From the NCBI GenBank assembly GCA_030429205.1, contig JAUICZ010000001.1:486806-550805 (forward strand): DNA of 64,000 bases, read 5' to 3'. The position numbers and the translations under genes are program-made. The stretch's first letter is position 1; the number at the start of each line of letters is the position of its first letter. Source of the stretch: Bacteroidia bacterium. GTDB lineage: Bacteria; Bacteroidota; Bacteroidia; Chitinophagales; Chitinophagaceae. Below the pieces are notes generated by a model. It made no database searches, was not told the origin of the DNA, and saw only the letters and a program-made list of their open reading frames with translations. Of this stretch, positions 31,509 through 40,325 are shown piece after piece.

Positions 31509-31979
31509 TCATAAACTTTGCTCTAGCTTTGCTATGGAAAGGTGTATACTATTAATAGTATCAGTCTTTGATACGGGTACAGGCACTGTTTCCGTAGAAT
31601 AATCGCTACTTTTTAACTTAAAGTCCTTTGTATCTGATGGATATATAGACCATCCTTTGTATTGTGCTGTATAGCCGTAACTAAGAAGTAGTTTATCGTT
31701 TTCTATATATTCAACTTTGAGACAACCAATATATTCATCTGAAAAATCGAAAGGTAGATATGTAACACCAGTTGTTAACTCTTCAATCTGTTTGACCCAA
31801 TCATTCAATAAGATTTTTAGAGTAGACACAACTTTAGCAAAAGATTCATCTCCAGACATAAAATCATTATCAATAATAAAATAATATGTATCTGCCTGCT
31901 GATTAATTTTCAGAATATCTGATTTTAGTAATAAATCATCATGATCATTGAAATTCACTATTTCAACTGATAGAACCAT
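31509..31979 (-). CDS. Hypothetical protein, soluble
   Basis: 156 residues, no signal peptide or membrane helix, acidic and rich in D, S and Y. It shows a beta-rich N-terminal half and a helix near residues 65-85 (VVSTLKILLNDWVKQIEEL). I do not recognise it. It begins 2 bp after miaA ends, so it is co-transcribed with miaA, but codon use looks more A/T-rich than miaA, which fits an accessory gene. Immunity-type or bacteriocin-like roles can be imagined for such small acidic proteins, but nothing in the sequence supports one. Confidence 0.65.
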   Translation of the reverse strand: MVLSVEIVNFNDHDDLLLKSDILKINQQADTYYFIIDNDFMSGDESFAKVVSTLKILLNDWVKQIEELTTGVTYLPFDFSDEYIGCLKVEYIENDKLLLSYGYTAQYKGWSIYPSDTKDFKLKSSDYSTETVPVPVSKTDTINSIHLSIAKLEQSL

Positions 31980-31981
31980 CT

Positions 31982-32881
31982 TTAGTTTACAATGTTATCT
32001 ATTATATCTCTTTCATCCGCCCTCAACCACTTATACTCTTTGTCTTTCCTAAACCAGGTAAGCTGGCGCTTGGCATAATTGCGGCTATGCTGCTTTATTT
32101 TATCTACTGCTTCTTCCAGCGTACAGTTGCCGTCCATATATTCAAACAGCTCCTGGTAGCCTACAGTTTGCAGATTTTTCAGGTGCTTTTGCGGGTAAAG
32201 TGCTTGGGCTTCTTCCAATAACCCCTGCTCCATCATTATATCTACCCTCTGGTTAATGCGGTCGTATAGCACTTCTCTGGGTAGTTCCAGTGCCACCTTA
32301 ATTATATTAAAAGGGCGTTCCTTCTTCTTCCCGGTCTGGTATGTTTTAATACTCTTGCCTGTAGAACGCTTAAAAGTCAATGCCCTGAGCATACGTACCG
32401 GGTTATGCACCTCTCCTGTTTCGTAGTAATCCGGGTCTTCTTCTTTAATAGCCTGCTGCAACCACTCTATACCTTCAGCTTCGTAGGCTGCTTGTACCTG
32501 CTCCTTAATGTGCTCGTCAATATCAGGCATCTCGTCTATACCCTCGCACAATGCCTTTATATATAGACCTGTACCTCCACATACTACCGCTGTATTTGTT
32601 TTTTGGAATATCTGTTCCAGATATTGTAGTGCCAGCTGCTCAAAATTTGCAGTGGTTAAGTGTTCTGTAACACTATGACTATCAATAAAGTAGTGATGAA
32701 CTGCTGCAAGCTCCTCTTTTGTAGGCTTGGCAGTACCAATGGTCATTTCTTTATAGCACTGTCTGCTATCTGCAGAGATGATGTCTGTACCCAAATGTTT
32801 TGCCAAAGCAATGGCCACACTTGTTTTGCCTACAGCCGTAGGCCCGGCAATAATATAAACCGTATTATTTTTTGAGGTCAA
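31982..32881 (-). CDS. miaA: tRNA dimethylallyltransferase
   Basis: 299 residues. P-loop IIAGPTAVGKTSVAIALAK, then the DSRQCYKEMTIGTAKPT substrate motif and CGGTGLYIKAL, and the C-terminal RNAse-like ends RNYAKRQLTWFRKDK. The enzyme transfers a dimethylallyl group to N6 of A37 in tRNAs reading UNN codons. The start is TTG at 32881. It lies 10 bp downstream of the pRiA4b-like gene on the same strand. Confidence 0.94.
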   Translation of the reverse strand: MTSKNNTVYIIAGPTAVGKTSVAIALAKHLGTDIISADSRQCYKEMTIGTAKPTKEELAAVHHYFIDSHSVTEHLTTANFEQLALQYLEQIFQKTNTAVVCGGTGLYIKALCEGIDEMPDIDEHIKEQVQAAYEAEGIEWLQQAIKEEDPDYYETGEVHNPVRMLRALTFKRSTGKSIKTYQTGKKKERPFNIIKVALELPREVLYDRINQRVDIMMEQGLLEEAQALYPQKHLKNLQTVGYQELFEYMDGNCTLEEAVDKIKQHSRNYAKRQLTWFRKDKEYKWLRADERDIIDNIVN

Positions 32882-32891
32882 CTTTGTTTGA

Positions 32892-33437
32892 TTAGCCGAT
32901 TAAGCCTCCTGTATCGTCCACTGCACCATCATCTTCTCCTTCTCGCCCAAAACCATCAGCATCAGCGCTCAGGTCATATTTTTCCTCAACTTCTGTCAGC
33001 TTGTCCAGGTTCACACCTTTTACCCCGTACTGTGCAGGCCCTACACCCTCTTTACGAAAAACATGAGGGTATGTTGTAGCGGGATCTTCCTCAGGCACTA
33101 CGCCTATAAGCGCAACTAGAAAAGTCCATTTTTTCTTAGGGTCGTACTCGTATACAAACTTATGGTCGGGAGTAGCAGTAAGTGCAGATACCGGTGTGCG
33201 AGACATAGATAGCGCCGGCGCACCTTTCTTGTTAACCAATACTTCAGAGTTTAATTCCAGTCCACGCTCCCACTTCTCATTACTCTCCCAGAATGATGCG
33301 GTATGCTTTCCATCAAACTCATATGCCATTAATATGGCTTTGTGCAGGTCCAAAAATGTCTGTGTAGGTCTTATCTCTATATCCCTGTAAACCTGATCGT
33401 CTTCTTCCCAATGTGCTCTAAATCTCAGAAGTGGCAT
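32892..33437 (-). CDS. pRiA4b ORF-3-like protein
   Basis: 181 residues from the ATG at 33437 (MPLLRFRAHWEEDDQVYRDIEI), chosen because AGAGGA sits 5 bp upstream; an ATG eight codons earlier is less likely. The pattern RDIEIRPTQTFLDLHKAILMAYEFDGKHTASFW and the PKKKWTFLVALIGV segment fits the plasmid pRiA4b ORF-3 family (an IS1096-TnpR-like fold of unknown role). The C-terminal tail is acidic (EGEDDGAVDDTGG). Despite the family name there is no sign of a plasmid or transposon here. Confidence 0.75.
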   Translation of the reverse strand: MPLLRFRAHWEEDDQVYRDIEIRPTQTFLDLHKAILMAYEFDGKHTASFWESNEKWERGLELNSEVLVNKKGAPALSMSRTPVSALTATPDHKFVYEYDPKKKWTFLVALIGVVPEEDPATTYPHVFRKEGVGPAQYGVKGVNLDKLTEVEEKYDLSADADGFGREGEDDGAVDDTGGLIG

Positions 33438-33546
33438 AATTTCCTCTTTTCTATGTCGCATAAAAATAGTGGATTATGCGGAATATCAGTATTTCAGCCT
33501 CATTTTTGGGGATAAGAAAATAATGCAGAAAATGTTTTTAATATTT

Positions 33547-33577
33547 TTTGTGAGACATATATTTTATGTTACCTTTG
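33547..33577 (+). promoter_or_regulatory. Promoter of rpmI-rplT
   Basis: TTTG (33547-33550), exactly 19 nt, TACCTTTG (33570-33577): a full match to the Bacteroidota -33/-7 consensus, 20 bp before the rpmI start. The transcript would have a short leader. Confidence 0.75.
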
Positions 33578-33597
33578 CCATCCCAAATTTTTAGGGT

Positions 33598-33795
33598 ATG
33601 CCAAAGATGAAGACCAATTCCAGCGCTAAAAAAACCTTCAAGGTTACAGCTTCTGGTAAATTAAAAAGATTCAGTGCTTTCAAAAGCCACATTTTGACTA
33701 AAAAGTCAAAAAAGCGTAAGCGTCACTTAAATCAACCTTCTTACGTTCATCCGAACGACGAGAAGAGAATGAAGAGACTATTAGGCTTACGTTAA
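33598..33795 (+). CDS. rpmI: 50S ribosomal protein L35
   Basis: 65 residues, complete. It starts [21 protein letters not shown] and contains [16 protein letters not shown], typical of L35, with very high lysine content. It is the first gene of a two-gene operon with rplT, 35 bp upstream of it. The usual upstream partner infC is absent: the adjacent gene upstream is on the opposite strand. Confidence 0.97.
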   Translation: MPKMKTNSSAKKTFKVTASGKLKRFSAFKSHILTKKSKKRKRHLNQPSYVHPNDEKRMKRLLGLR

Positions 33796-33830
33796 TTAAT
33801 AATTTATAACGAATAGTAATTTTTTAAGAT

Positions 33831-34175
33831 ATGCCACGTTCAACAAATAGTGTTGCATCACGCGCAAAGAGGAAGAAGGTACTAAAAGCTGCTAAAGGCT
33901 TTTACGGTAAACGTAAAAACGTATATACGGTTGCCAAAAACGTACTTGAGAAAGGACATACATACAGATATGTAGGTCGTAAGTTGAAAAAGCGCGACTA
34001 CCGTGCATTGTGGATCACTCGTATCAACGCTGCATGCCGCGAAGAAGATATGAGCTACTCTCAATTCATGGGTAAATTACACGAGAAAGGTATCGACCTG
34101 AATCGTAAAGTATTGGCTGACTTGGCTATGAATGAGCCGGAAAGTTTTAAGCAACTAGTTGCTCAAGTAAAATAA
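33831..34175 (+). CDS. rplT: 50S ribosomal protein L20
   Basis: 114 residues, complete. It starts [32 protein letters not shown] and has the L20 core [34 protein letters not shown]. It binds 23S rRNA early in 50S assembly and in other bacteria represses its own operon; the short leader here leaves little space for such a switch. A strong terminator follows at 34198-34229. Confidence 0.97.
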   Translation: MPRSTNSVASRAKRKKVLKAAKGFYGKRKNVYTVAKNVLEKGHTYRYVGRKLKKRDYRALWITRINAACREEDMSYSQFMGKLHEKGIDLNRKVLADLAMNEPESFKQLVAQVK

Positions 34176-34197
34176 TTTCAAATTATTTTAAATATAC

Positions 34198-34229
34198 AGC
34201 CGTCCTGAATGTTTAGGACGGCTATTTTT
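34198..34229 (+). terminator. Terminator after rpmI-rplT
   Basis: Perfect 9-bp stem agccgtcct / aggacggct with an 8-nt loop and atttttg after it. Confidence 0.88.
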
Positions 34230-34237
34230 GTATCTGT

Positions 34238-34879
34238 ATGTCAAGGTTCTACATTCTACTATTTATTATCGCTTTTGCCTCTTGCGATTATGGTGCTATT
34301 GAGCGTAGCGAGCTCCAAGAGGGTGATATTCTATTTCAAGACTTAGACTGTGGCGCAGCCTGCGATGCCATTGAAAAGGTAACACAAGGGGCAAACGGGC
34401 TGAATTTTTCTCATTGTGGTATTGTAGTGAATGTTGATGGGGCAATGAAAGTTGTAGAAGCCTATGGCAGTGTACAGGCAGTAGCTGTAGACGAATTTAT
34501 GGAGCGCAGCAAAGATCCGCATGGCTACCCTAAAGTGGTAGTGGGTCGAGTGCAGGAAGAGGATAAAGAGTTGGCTGCAAAGTCTGCAAGTGCTGCAAAA
34601 CAGTATATAGGCAAACCCTACGATAAGGAGTTTAAAATGGGAGATGGCAAATACTATTGCTCTGAGCTGATGTATGAGGTGTACAAAACAGCCAACGACG
34701 ATAAAGAATATTTCCCTCTGAATAAAATGACCTTTAAAGAACCCGACAGCAGCAACTTTATGCCGTTTTGGGTAGAGTACTATCAAAAATTGGGTACACC
34801 CATACCGGAAGGAGAACCCGGCATTAACCCCGGAGCCATCTCCAGAAGCGGATTGTTGAGAATCATACTCATTAAATAA
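34238..34879 (+). CDS. YiiX/YebB-like NlpC/P60-type cysteine hydrolase, lipoprotein
   Basis: 213 residues. The lipoprotein signal MSRFYILLFIIAFASC gives Cys 16. The permuted papain-like signature includes LQEGDILFQDL, the histidine in FSHCGIVVNV (about residue 67) and the cysteine in KYYCSELMYEVYK (about 146), the pattern of the YiiX (PF05708) family. In YiiX-type proteins the fold cleaves peptide or lipid amide bonds, and the substrate here is unknown. It starts only 9 bp after the rplT terminator, so it needs its own promoter; a TATTTTTG overlaps the terminator tail and would give a leaderless message. Confidence 0.82.
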   Translation: MSRFYILLFIIAFASCDYGAIERSELQEGDILFQDLDCGAACDAIEKVTQGANGLNFSHCGIVVNVDGAMKVVEAYGSVQAVAVDEFMERSKDPHGYPKVVVGRVQEEDKELAAKSASAAKQYIGKPYDKEFKMGDGKYYCSELMYEVYKTANDDKEYFPLNKMTFKEPDSSNFMPFWVEYYQKLGTPIPEGEPGINPGAISRSGLLRIILIK

Positions 34880-34880
34880 A

Positions 34881-35297
34881 CTACTTCTTCTTGAACATTC
34901 GTTTAACAACGATCTTCAATGCCTGAAAGAATGTGAGTGTACTGCTATCACTATTTCCATCAAAAAGCTTGTACCCACAAACAGAGCATTCTTCAACTGT
35001 AGTGTACGAATCTCTACCTTCAAGGGCATCTATAGCTTGGTATCTGCTTGTATTTGTATATTCTACTTGCTGAGCAGTATGTAGTATAGAGTTACATCTG
35101 GGGCAGCCTGTATTATTCTCACTATACTCATACTTTTCTATATGAGCATTCATCACATCCTGAGTCAAACCCCTATTCTCTATTTCTGCTCTTACTATAG
35201 CTTGCGACTGGTCAAAAAAACCAGGATACTTGTATTTGTACAGAAAGCTCAGTTCTACGTCGTGTAGTTTTTCTACAAAGTCCTTTACTCTGGACAT
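34881..35297 (-). CDS. Hypothetical protein with a zinc-ribbon-like CxxC pair
   Basis: 138 residues. A helical N-terminal half (VKDFVEKLHDVELSFLYKYKYPGFFDQSQAIVRAEIENRG) is followed by CPRC (near 69) and CSVC (near 109), spaced about 40 residues, as in a zinc ribbon. The C-terminus is basic (KIVVKRMFKKK). No family recognised. It sits 11 bp after ispE on the same strand and is probably co-transcribed. A DNA- or membrane-associated role is only guesswork. Confidence 0.7.
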   Translation of the reverse strand: MSRVKDFVEKLHDVELSFLYKYKYPGFFDQSQAIVRAEIENRGLTQDVMNAHIEKYEYSENNTGCPRCNSILHTAQQVEYTNTSRYQAIDALEGRDSYTTVEECSVCGYKLFDGNSDSSTLTFFQALKIVVKRMFKKK

Positions 35298-35308
35298 AAG
35301 GATTTATA

Positions 35309-36121
35309 TTATAGGTCAAAATAATAGCTCTTCATATCTATATATGCACGCGTGCCTTTTTCAAATATACCATAAATAGTACTACCGCTGCCACTCATAG
35401 AGGCGTAAACAGCCCCTTGCTCGTATAACTCTTTCTTTATAGCGGCAAGCCTAGGTTCTTGCATAAAAATGGCATCTTCAAAGTCATTGTGTATGTTGTT
35501 CTTCCATTCAGTTATAGGTAGCTCTGTTAACTTCCTCAAATCGAACAAGGCTTTGCGCGGCGTAATCATAGAGAATGCCTCTTTTGTGGAGATGTGCACC
35601 TGCGGGCAAACCAACTGTATGCTATATGCAGACAGATCTAGTTGCGGTAATGCTATCATTTGCTCACCACGTCCTGTGGCAAACTGTGGTGTATTGTAGA
35701 TAAAGAACGGGCAATCGCTACCCAGCTCTAAAGCCATATTAGCCAATACCTCATCTGTTAGTTCGGTTTTGCAATATTCGTTCAGCAATTTCAGCATAAA
35801 AGCCCCGTCTGCAGAGCCACCACCCATACCGGCACCCATAGGTATTGCCTTTAATAAATGAATATCAAGGTTAGGTATCTTTGCGGGGAAACGCTGCTTC
35901 ATCAACTCATACGCCTTCCAAACCAAATTATCTTGCGTGCTTCCCTGTATTGTTTCCCCGTTTAAGTGTAACGTAGTAGTAGTTTCTGCCTCAGCAATTT
36001 CCAGTGCATCATGCAGTTGTTTAATAGGATAAAAAACTGTTTCCAGATCATGATATCCATCTAATCTTCTATTCGTGATATAAAGCCCTATATTGATCTT
36101 CGCTGTCGGAAAACAAATCAT
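35309..36121 (-). CDS. ispE: 4-diphosphocytidyl-2-C-methyl-D-erythritol kinase
   Basis: 270 residues. GHMP kinase motifs: AKINIGLYITNRRLDGYHDLETVFYPI at the start, ATP loop IPMGAGMGGGSADGAF (about 91-106), and MSGSGSTIYGIF near the end. It phosphorylates CDP-ME in the MEP isoprenoid pathway. The 3' end reaches within 12 bp of the downstream hypothetical gene. The divergent LolD-like gene begins 75 bp away. Confidence 0.94.
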   Translation of the reverse strand: MICFPTAKINIGLYITNRRLDGYHDLETVFYPIKQLHDALEIAEAETTTTLHLNGETIQGSTQDNLVWKAYELMKQRFPAKIPNLDIHLLKAIPMGAGMGGGSADGAFMLKLLNEYCKTELTDEVLANMALELGSDCPFFIYNTPQFATGRGEQMIALPQLDLSAYSIQLVCPQVHISTKEAFSMITPRKALFDLRKLTELPITEWKNNIHNDFEDAIFMQEPRLAAIKKELYEQGAVYASMSGSGSTIYGIFEKGTRAYIDMKSYYFDL

Positions 36122-36156
36122 ACTGCATAATTACAAAACAGTGCATAAATAATCTG

Positions 36157-36164
36157 TATTTTTG
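36157..36164 (+). promoter_or_regulatory. -7 promoter element for the LolD-like ATPase gene
   Basis: TATTTTTG, an exact TAnnTTTG match, 32 bp before the ATG at 36196; the -33 site is not clear. Confidence 0.4.
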
Positions 36165-36195
36165 ATAGCCTATATCATTTGCAGCAAACAGCATT

Positions 36196-36897
36196 ATGAA
36201 AGAAATCATCAGCTTAAAGGATATTCACAAAAGTTATTATCTGGGTAAACAAGAGCTACCTGTACTAAAAGGTATTGACCTCTCTGTAGCTGATAACGAA
36301 TATATTTCTTTAATGGGACCATCAGGATCGGGGAAATCTACCCTGATGAACATTATTGGTTGTTTGGATACACTTACCAGCGGAACTTACATTCTTAACG
36401 GACAGGATGTAAGTAAAATGACAGATGATGAGCTTGCTGATGTACGCAATGTTGAAATTGGTTTTGTATTTCAACAATTTAACCTCTTACCGCGTTTAAC
36501 TGCATGGGAGAATGTAGCTATGCCGCTCATATATGCAGGAGTTAGCAAGAAAGACCGTGAAGAAAGAGCCAAAACCATGTTGGATAAAGTAGGGCTGGGT
36601 GATAGAGTAGGGCATAAACCCAATGAGTTGTCTGGCGGGCAGAGCCAAAGAGTAGCTGTGGCACGTGCATTGATCAATAACCCGGCAATTATACTTGCTG
36701 ATGAACCTACAGGAAACCTGGATACAAAAACATCAGTAGAAATCATGGAGTTGTTCAATGACATTCATGCGCAAGGCAATACGGTAATGCTGGTGACACA
36801 CGAGGAGGATATAGCAGAGTACACTAAACGTGTTGTAAGAATAAGAGATGGTGTGGTTGAAAGCGATGTGAGAAATGAGGTTACGACAAGCAACTAA
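36196..36897 (+). CDS. ABC transporter ATP-binding protein, LolD/MacB type
   Basis: 233 residues. Walker [11 protein letters not shown]-loop [18 protein letters not shown], signature [15 protein letters not shown], Walker [13 protein letters not shown] and H-loop VTHEED. The [16 protein letters not shown] and GNLD motifs are those of the LolCDE/MacB branch, which works with a mechanotransmitting FtsX-type permease. No permease gene is adjacent, so the partner is elsewhere. Two genes follow closely on the same strand (9 bp and 2 bp gaps). Confidence 0.9.
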   Translation: MKEIISLKDIHKSYYLGKQELPVLKGIDLSVADNEYISLMGPSGSGKSTLMNIIGCLDTLTSGTYILNGQDVSKMTDDELADVRNVEIGFVFQQFNLLPRLTAWENVAMPLIYAGVSKKDREERAKTMLDKVGLGDRVGHKPNELSGGQSQRVAVARALINNPAIILADEPTGNLDTKTSVEIMELFNDIHAQGNTVMLVTHEEDIAEYTKRVVRIRDGVVESDVRNEVTTSN

Positions 36898-36906
36898 AGA
36901 AGATTT

Positions 36907-37467
36907 ATGGCATTTAAGATATATACTAAAACAGGCGATAAAGGCAGTACCAGCTTAATAGGGGGTGTGCGTGTCCCCAAAAATCATATTCGTATAGAGG
37001 CATATGGTACTGTAGATGAATTAAACTCTTACTTAGGTGTAGTGAGCGATAGCGCTGCCGATGTACGCATCAGCGAGTGGATACATGAAATACAAGACAG
37101 GTTGTTTACTATTGGTTCTGTTTTGGCTACCAACCCTGATAAAGAAGTTAAAATGCAACTGCCGGATGTGCACGAGGCAGATGTGATATGGTTGGAGCAA
37201 AAGATAGATCAGATGAATGAAGTACTGCCCAAAATGCGCTCATTCATTTTGCCGGGCGGGCATATTGCCTCTTCAAATGCGCATGTAGCACGTTGCGTGT
37301 GCCGCAGAGCAGAACGTATCTGCGTGGCTATGCAACAGGCTGAAGAAATGGTACCGGAACTAATTATTCAATACCTAAACCGCTTGTCTGATTTCTTATT
37401 TGTGTTAGCGCGTTTCATCTCCTATAATCACAAGGTGGATGATATACCATGGAGAGCAAGAGTATAG
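36907..37467 (+). CDS. Cob(I)yrinic acid a,c-diamide adenosyltransferase, PduO type
   Basis: 186 residues. ATP-binding motif TKTGDKGSTSLIGGVRVPK at the start, AYGTVDELNSYLG, the central RSFILPGGHIASSNAHVARCVCRRAER and C-terminal LNRLSDFLFVLARF, all typical of the PduO-type trimeric transferase. It adds the 5'-deoxyadenosyl group to cobalamin, supplying AdoCbl to mutases. It lies 9 bp after an ABC ATPase gene. Confidence 0.93.
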   Translation: MAFKIYTKTGDKGSTSLIGGVRVPKNHIRIEAYGTVDELNSYLGVVSDSAADVRISEWIHEIQDRLFTIGSVLATNPDKEVKMQLPDVHEADVIWLEQKIDQMNEVLPKMRSFILPGGHIASSNAHVARCVCRRAERICVAMQQAEEMVPELIIQYLNRLSDFLFVLARFISYNHKVDDIPWRARV

Positions 37468-37469
37468 TT

Positions 37470-37940
37470 ATGAAGAAACTTCTATTTATAGTAGCCACAG
37501 TATTGATAGCATCTTGTGGCGAACAAAAACCGGAACAAACTAAGCTAGAAAAAATGGAGTGGCTTTTGGGCTACTGGACGTATACCTCTGATGAAGGTTC
37601 AGTTACAGAAGCATGGTTAAAAGCTGATGAGCAGACATTGTCTGGCGAAGGAAAATTTTTGGATACTACAGGAAAAGTGTTGTCTACAGAGCATATTGAA
37701 ATACAGCTAAAAGAAGGAAAGCTCTACTATGTACCAACCGTTAGTAATCAAAATGGTGGCATGCCCATCAAATTCAAAGAAACTTCTTTCAATGATACAT
37801 CTGTTATTTTTGAAAACTTAGAACACGATTTTCCTCAGCGTATAGCTTACAAGAAAACATCTGACAGTACTATATTGGCATATATAGAAGGAACGATAGA
37901 TAGCCAGACTAACAGAATAGAATTTTACTACGAAAAGTAA
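37470..37940 (+). CDS. Lipoprotein with a DUF6265-like domain
   Basis: 156 residues from the ATG at 37470 (MKKLLFIVATVLIASC, lipid Cys 16); a frame starting seven codons earlier overlaps the upstream gene and is rejected. The mature part has LEKMEWLLGYWTYTSDEGSVTEAWLKAD, LSGEGKFL and ENLEHDFPQRIAYKK, a lipocalin-like beta pattern found in DUF6265 proteins of Bacteroidota. No function is known. It directly follows the adenosyltransferase gene (2 bp gap). Confidence 0.75.
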   Translation: MKKLLFIVATVLIASCGEQKPEQTKLEKMEWLLGYWTYTSDEGSVTEAWLKADEQTLSGEGKFLDTTGKVLSTEHIEIQLKEGKLYYVPTVSNQNGGMPIKFKETSFNDTSVIFENLEHDFPQRIAYKKTSDSTILAYIEGTIDSQTNRIEFYYEK

Positions 37941-38726
37941 TTATGCAGCCTTTGGCTGATACATTTCTTGCAGCATTTTGTACAAGTCGGGGTATCTGTA
38001 TTGCAGCATACCCGGTTGTTTAAAATAGTATTCTGATATTACTGCAAAGAACTCTGCCTTGCTTTTAGTAGCGTACGGGTTAATGTCTGTAAAACCTTCT
38101 CTTATAGCTTGCATATACATATCAGAGTAGAAGTTCCACTTCTTGACATTGTCTTTATTTAGCAAATACTGTGGCACTCCGTCAATAGCACCGTCTGCTT
38201 TATCTATTAAATGAACAAATTCGTGAATGGCTGTATTGTGTGTACTGTCAGGATTCATAAAACCATCTCTTAATGCAGGTTGAGAAAGTATCATGTGCCT
38301 GTTCATCACTCCATCCCCTACCATACCCAATACATTTCTATCATATCCGTCTGTATCGTAATGCTTATTAAAAACTGTTGGGTACAGTAATATCTCATTT
38401 AAATTATAGTAACGCCATTTATCGTAAGCATATAATGGTAAAATTGCACTGGCTGCAATAAATATCCTGTCTATGTCGTGTACAACCACCCCTTCTACAC
38501 CGGTTATTTTTGTACGAGCTAAAAAGTCGCGCATACGTTCTTCAAAGCGTTGTTTGCCATCGTCGTTCAACACTCTGTATAAGGGTAAGTAATTATATAG
38601 CAGAAATTTGGTGCTGGGTGGCAGTTTATATGCTGCCAGTTTATTTTGCTTACGACGCCATAACAAGTAGATGCCTGTTAAGATACCAGTCACCACTAAA
38701 CCAACGATGATCTCTTTTAGTAGCAT
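37941..38726 (-). CDS. MtfA-like zinc peptidase (M90), membrane anchored
   Basis: 261 residues. An N-terminal membrane helix (IIVGLVVTGILTGIYLLWR) is followed by the MtfA region: LPLYRVLNDDGKQRFEERMRDFL, ILLYPTVF, and the zinc motif TAIHEFVHLIDKADG (H-E-F-V-H near residue 167). In MtfA the motif is HEFAH and the protein is a Zn aminopeptidase that titrates Mlc; the Bacteroidota form has a membrane anchor and no known Mlc partner. Its stop abuts the end of the convergent DUF6265-like gene. Confidence 0.85.
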   Translation of the reverse strand: MLLKEIIVGLVVTGILTGIYLLWRRKQNKLAAYKLPPSTKFLLYNYLPLYRVLNDDGKQRFEERMRDFLARTKITGVEGVVVHDIDRIFIAASAILPLYAYDKWRYYNLNEILLYPTVFNKHYDTDGYDRNVLGMVGDGVMNRHMILSQPALRDGFMNPDSTHNTAIHEFVHLIDKADGAIDGVPQYLLNKDNVKKWNFYSDMYMQAIREGFTDINPYATKSKAEFFAVISEYYFKQPGMLQYRYPDLYKMLQEMYQPKAA

Positions 38727-38793
38727 ATACCAAATCTACCCCCATTTGCCGAATAGCGTTAAATAGTAATATAGAGGGAACCAATAGTTCTGT

Positions 38794-39588
38794 TTAATTC
38801 TTTATAAACCCGTCGTTGATGCGGGATAAGCGAACTGACACACTTTTGGGGAACTGCTTCATTACAGGTTCCAAAGTAGCAATGCTATCTACATAGGTGT
38901 ATACATAGCTAATTCCGTTTGAATGCGGACTGATCTTCAACTTTCCATCTGCATCTATTTTGAAATAACCATAATCGCCTTCCGATAATGTTTTAGGGGT
39001 AGCTCCTTTTGCGCGCAAACTGCTGTCAAATATGTTAAAAGAGTTTTCTGGATTACTGCCATCATGATTCCATAAGTAGCCCCAAGCTGTATTATCAGGC
39101 ACTTTCATTAATTCTGTACCAATAAAGGCTACGTCCTTTGGCGAGTTGATAGGCTTTAATTGATATGATTTATCTGTTATGGTCAGTTCATATCTGTTAG
39201 CATTGCCACGTACATTAAAAATCAAGCTGTATATACCGTTTTTCAAATGAGAAAGAGGAATGGTACAGTGGGCCGGACCAAAGGCAGTAGCACATATGGT
39301 TTGTATTGTAACCGCTTCTAAATTTATACTGATGGTGTTACCATTTGTATTGATCGAGTATTTGATCGGGTAGTTACTACAAGGGTACCCTTTCTCTGTT
39401 TTGCAGGTGATACTAAACTGTTTGTTGCTGATTTTATAATCTACCTGTGGGCTCATATAGGCAGAAATATTGCCTTCAATTGGCTCATCTTTACCTTGTA
39501 TGCCTAACTGGTCTGCTTTTTCTTTTTTACAAGACGTAATTGAGATAATTAAAGCGAAAACGAAAGGTATGTATAGGAGAGGTTTCAT
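38794..39588 (-). CDS. Hypothetical lipoprotein
   Basis: 264 residues. Signal MKPLLYIPFVFALIISITSC gives lipid Cys 20, followed by KKEKADQ. The mature part is beta-rich with three or four cysteines (ITCKTEKGYPC, TICATAFGPAHC) in the first half. I do not recognise a family. It appears monocistronic. The region between it and the MtfA-like gene (67 bp) has no clear terminator. Confidence 0.75.
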   Translation of the reverse strand: MKPLLYIPFVFALIISITSCKKEKADQLGIQGKDEPIEGNISAYMSPQVDYKISNKQFSITCKTEKGYPCSNYPIKYSINTNGNTISINLEAVTIQTICATAFGPAHCTIPLSHLKNGIYSLIFNVRGNANRYELTITDKSYQLKPINSPKDVAFIGTELMKVPDNTAWGYLWNHDGSNPENSFNIFDSSLRAKGATPKTLSEGDYGYFKIDADGKLKISPHSNGISYVYTYVDSIATLEPVMKQFPKSVSVRLSRINDGFIKN

Positions 39589-39606
39589 GACATATAAAGT
39601 TACATA

Positions 39607-39640
39607 AATAAAAAAGCACAGCTATATCTGCGCTTTTTTA
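39607..39640 (-). terminator. Terminator after the ArsR/SRPBCC/DUF1801 operon
   Basis: aaaagcacag / ctgcgctttt with one G-U pair on the minus strand, 6-nt loop and a T run; it lies 27 bp past the DUF1801 stop. Confidence 0.75.
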
Positions 39641-39666
39641 TAACGTACTTATATCTAGATTATTGT

Positions 39667-40008
39667 TTAATCAGCAACCGCTTTTAACCATTCACTAATC
39701 ATTTTATCATCAATGTCTTGCAGGGCTTTTATTTTTAAATGTCTGAACTTCTTACCTGTTCCTTCTAAGAGGTTTTGAGCATCATTTATTTTTTCAAAAT
39801 TGTAAAACCCAAGCGTGACATGTTTTTTGCTATAGTTCATGTATGCAAAATCTTTGTCTTTCTTAAAAACGGGGAAGCCCCACTTTATTTGTTCTGTTAC
39901 ATCGGGAACGCTTGTATGGATAAGTTGTCTTAGCTGCTCCATGATAAGTATATGTTCATCAGTAGCTGTTCCGATATATTCTGTCACTTGTTCATTTAAG
40001 TTTTTCAT
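39667..40008 (-). CDS. DUF1801 (YdhG-like) protein
   Basis: 113 residues. Patterns QLRQLIHTSVPDVTEQIKWGFPVFKKDKDFAYMNYSKKHVTLGFYN and GKKFRHLKIKALQDID fit DUF1801, a small alpha/beta fold often found beside SRPBCC and ArsR genes. Its start overlaps the ArsR gene stop by 4 bp, so translation is coupled. Function unknown. Confidence 0.88.
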   Translation of the reverse strand: MKNLNEQVTEYIGTATDEHILIMEQLRQLIHTSVPDVTEQIKWGFPVFKKDKDFAYMNYSKKHVTLGFYNFEKINDAQNLLEGTGKKFRHLKIKALQDIDDKMISEWLKAVAD

Positions 40009-40325
40009 TTTTTCGACTTTTTAGCCAGGTAGCTGTTTAAACCTTTTAGTTTAGATTTCCAGTATGCTTCTAGTTCAGTAATATACTCATCAACTTCCTT
40101 CAGTGCTTCCAGCTGGGCATAACAATTTCTTTGCCTGCCATCTGCATCATCTGCATCTATGGTTATAAGGCTGGCGTTTTGAAGTATCTTTAAATGCTTC
40201 GCAACAGCAGGTCTGGACATTTCAAACCAGTCAGATATTTCTCCAATATTATTAGGTTCTTCTGCAAGCATCAGCAATATCTTTCTTCTTGTAGGGTCGG
40301 CTATAGCCTTAAATACGTCACTCAT
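40005..40325 (-). CDS. ArsR-family transcriptional regulator
   Basis: 106 residues. Winged helix: VFKAIADPTRRKILLMLAEEPNNIGEISDWFEMSRPAVAKHLKILQNASLI, then a basic C-terminus. No metal-binding cysteine pair, so it is not a classic arsenic sensor; this subgroup (ArsR with AHSA1) is common. It overlaps both neighbouring genes by 4 bp. It probably regulates its own operon and perhaps senses a ligand through the SRPBCC partner. Confidence 0.9.
   Translation of the reverse strand: MSDVFKAIADPTRRKILLMLAEEPNNIGEISDWFEMSRPAVAKHLKILQNASLITIDADDADGRQRNCYAQLEALKEVDEYITELEAYWKSKLKGLNSYLAKKSKK

Noticed and set aside
32892..33437. A plasmid or transposon remnant because of the pRiA4b family name
   Set aside because: The gene sits between core genes in an ordinary operon; no transposase, terminal repeats or plasmid genes are seen.
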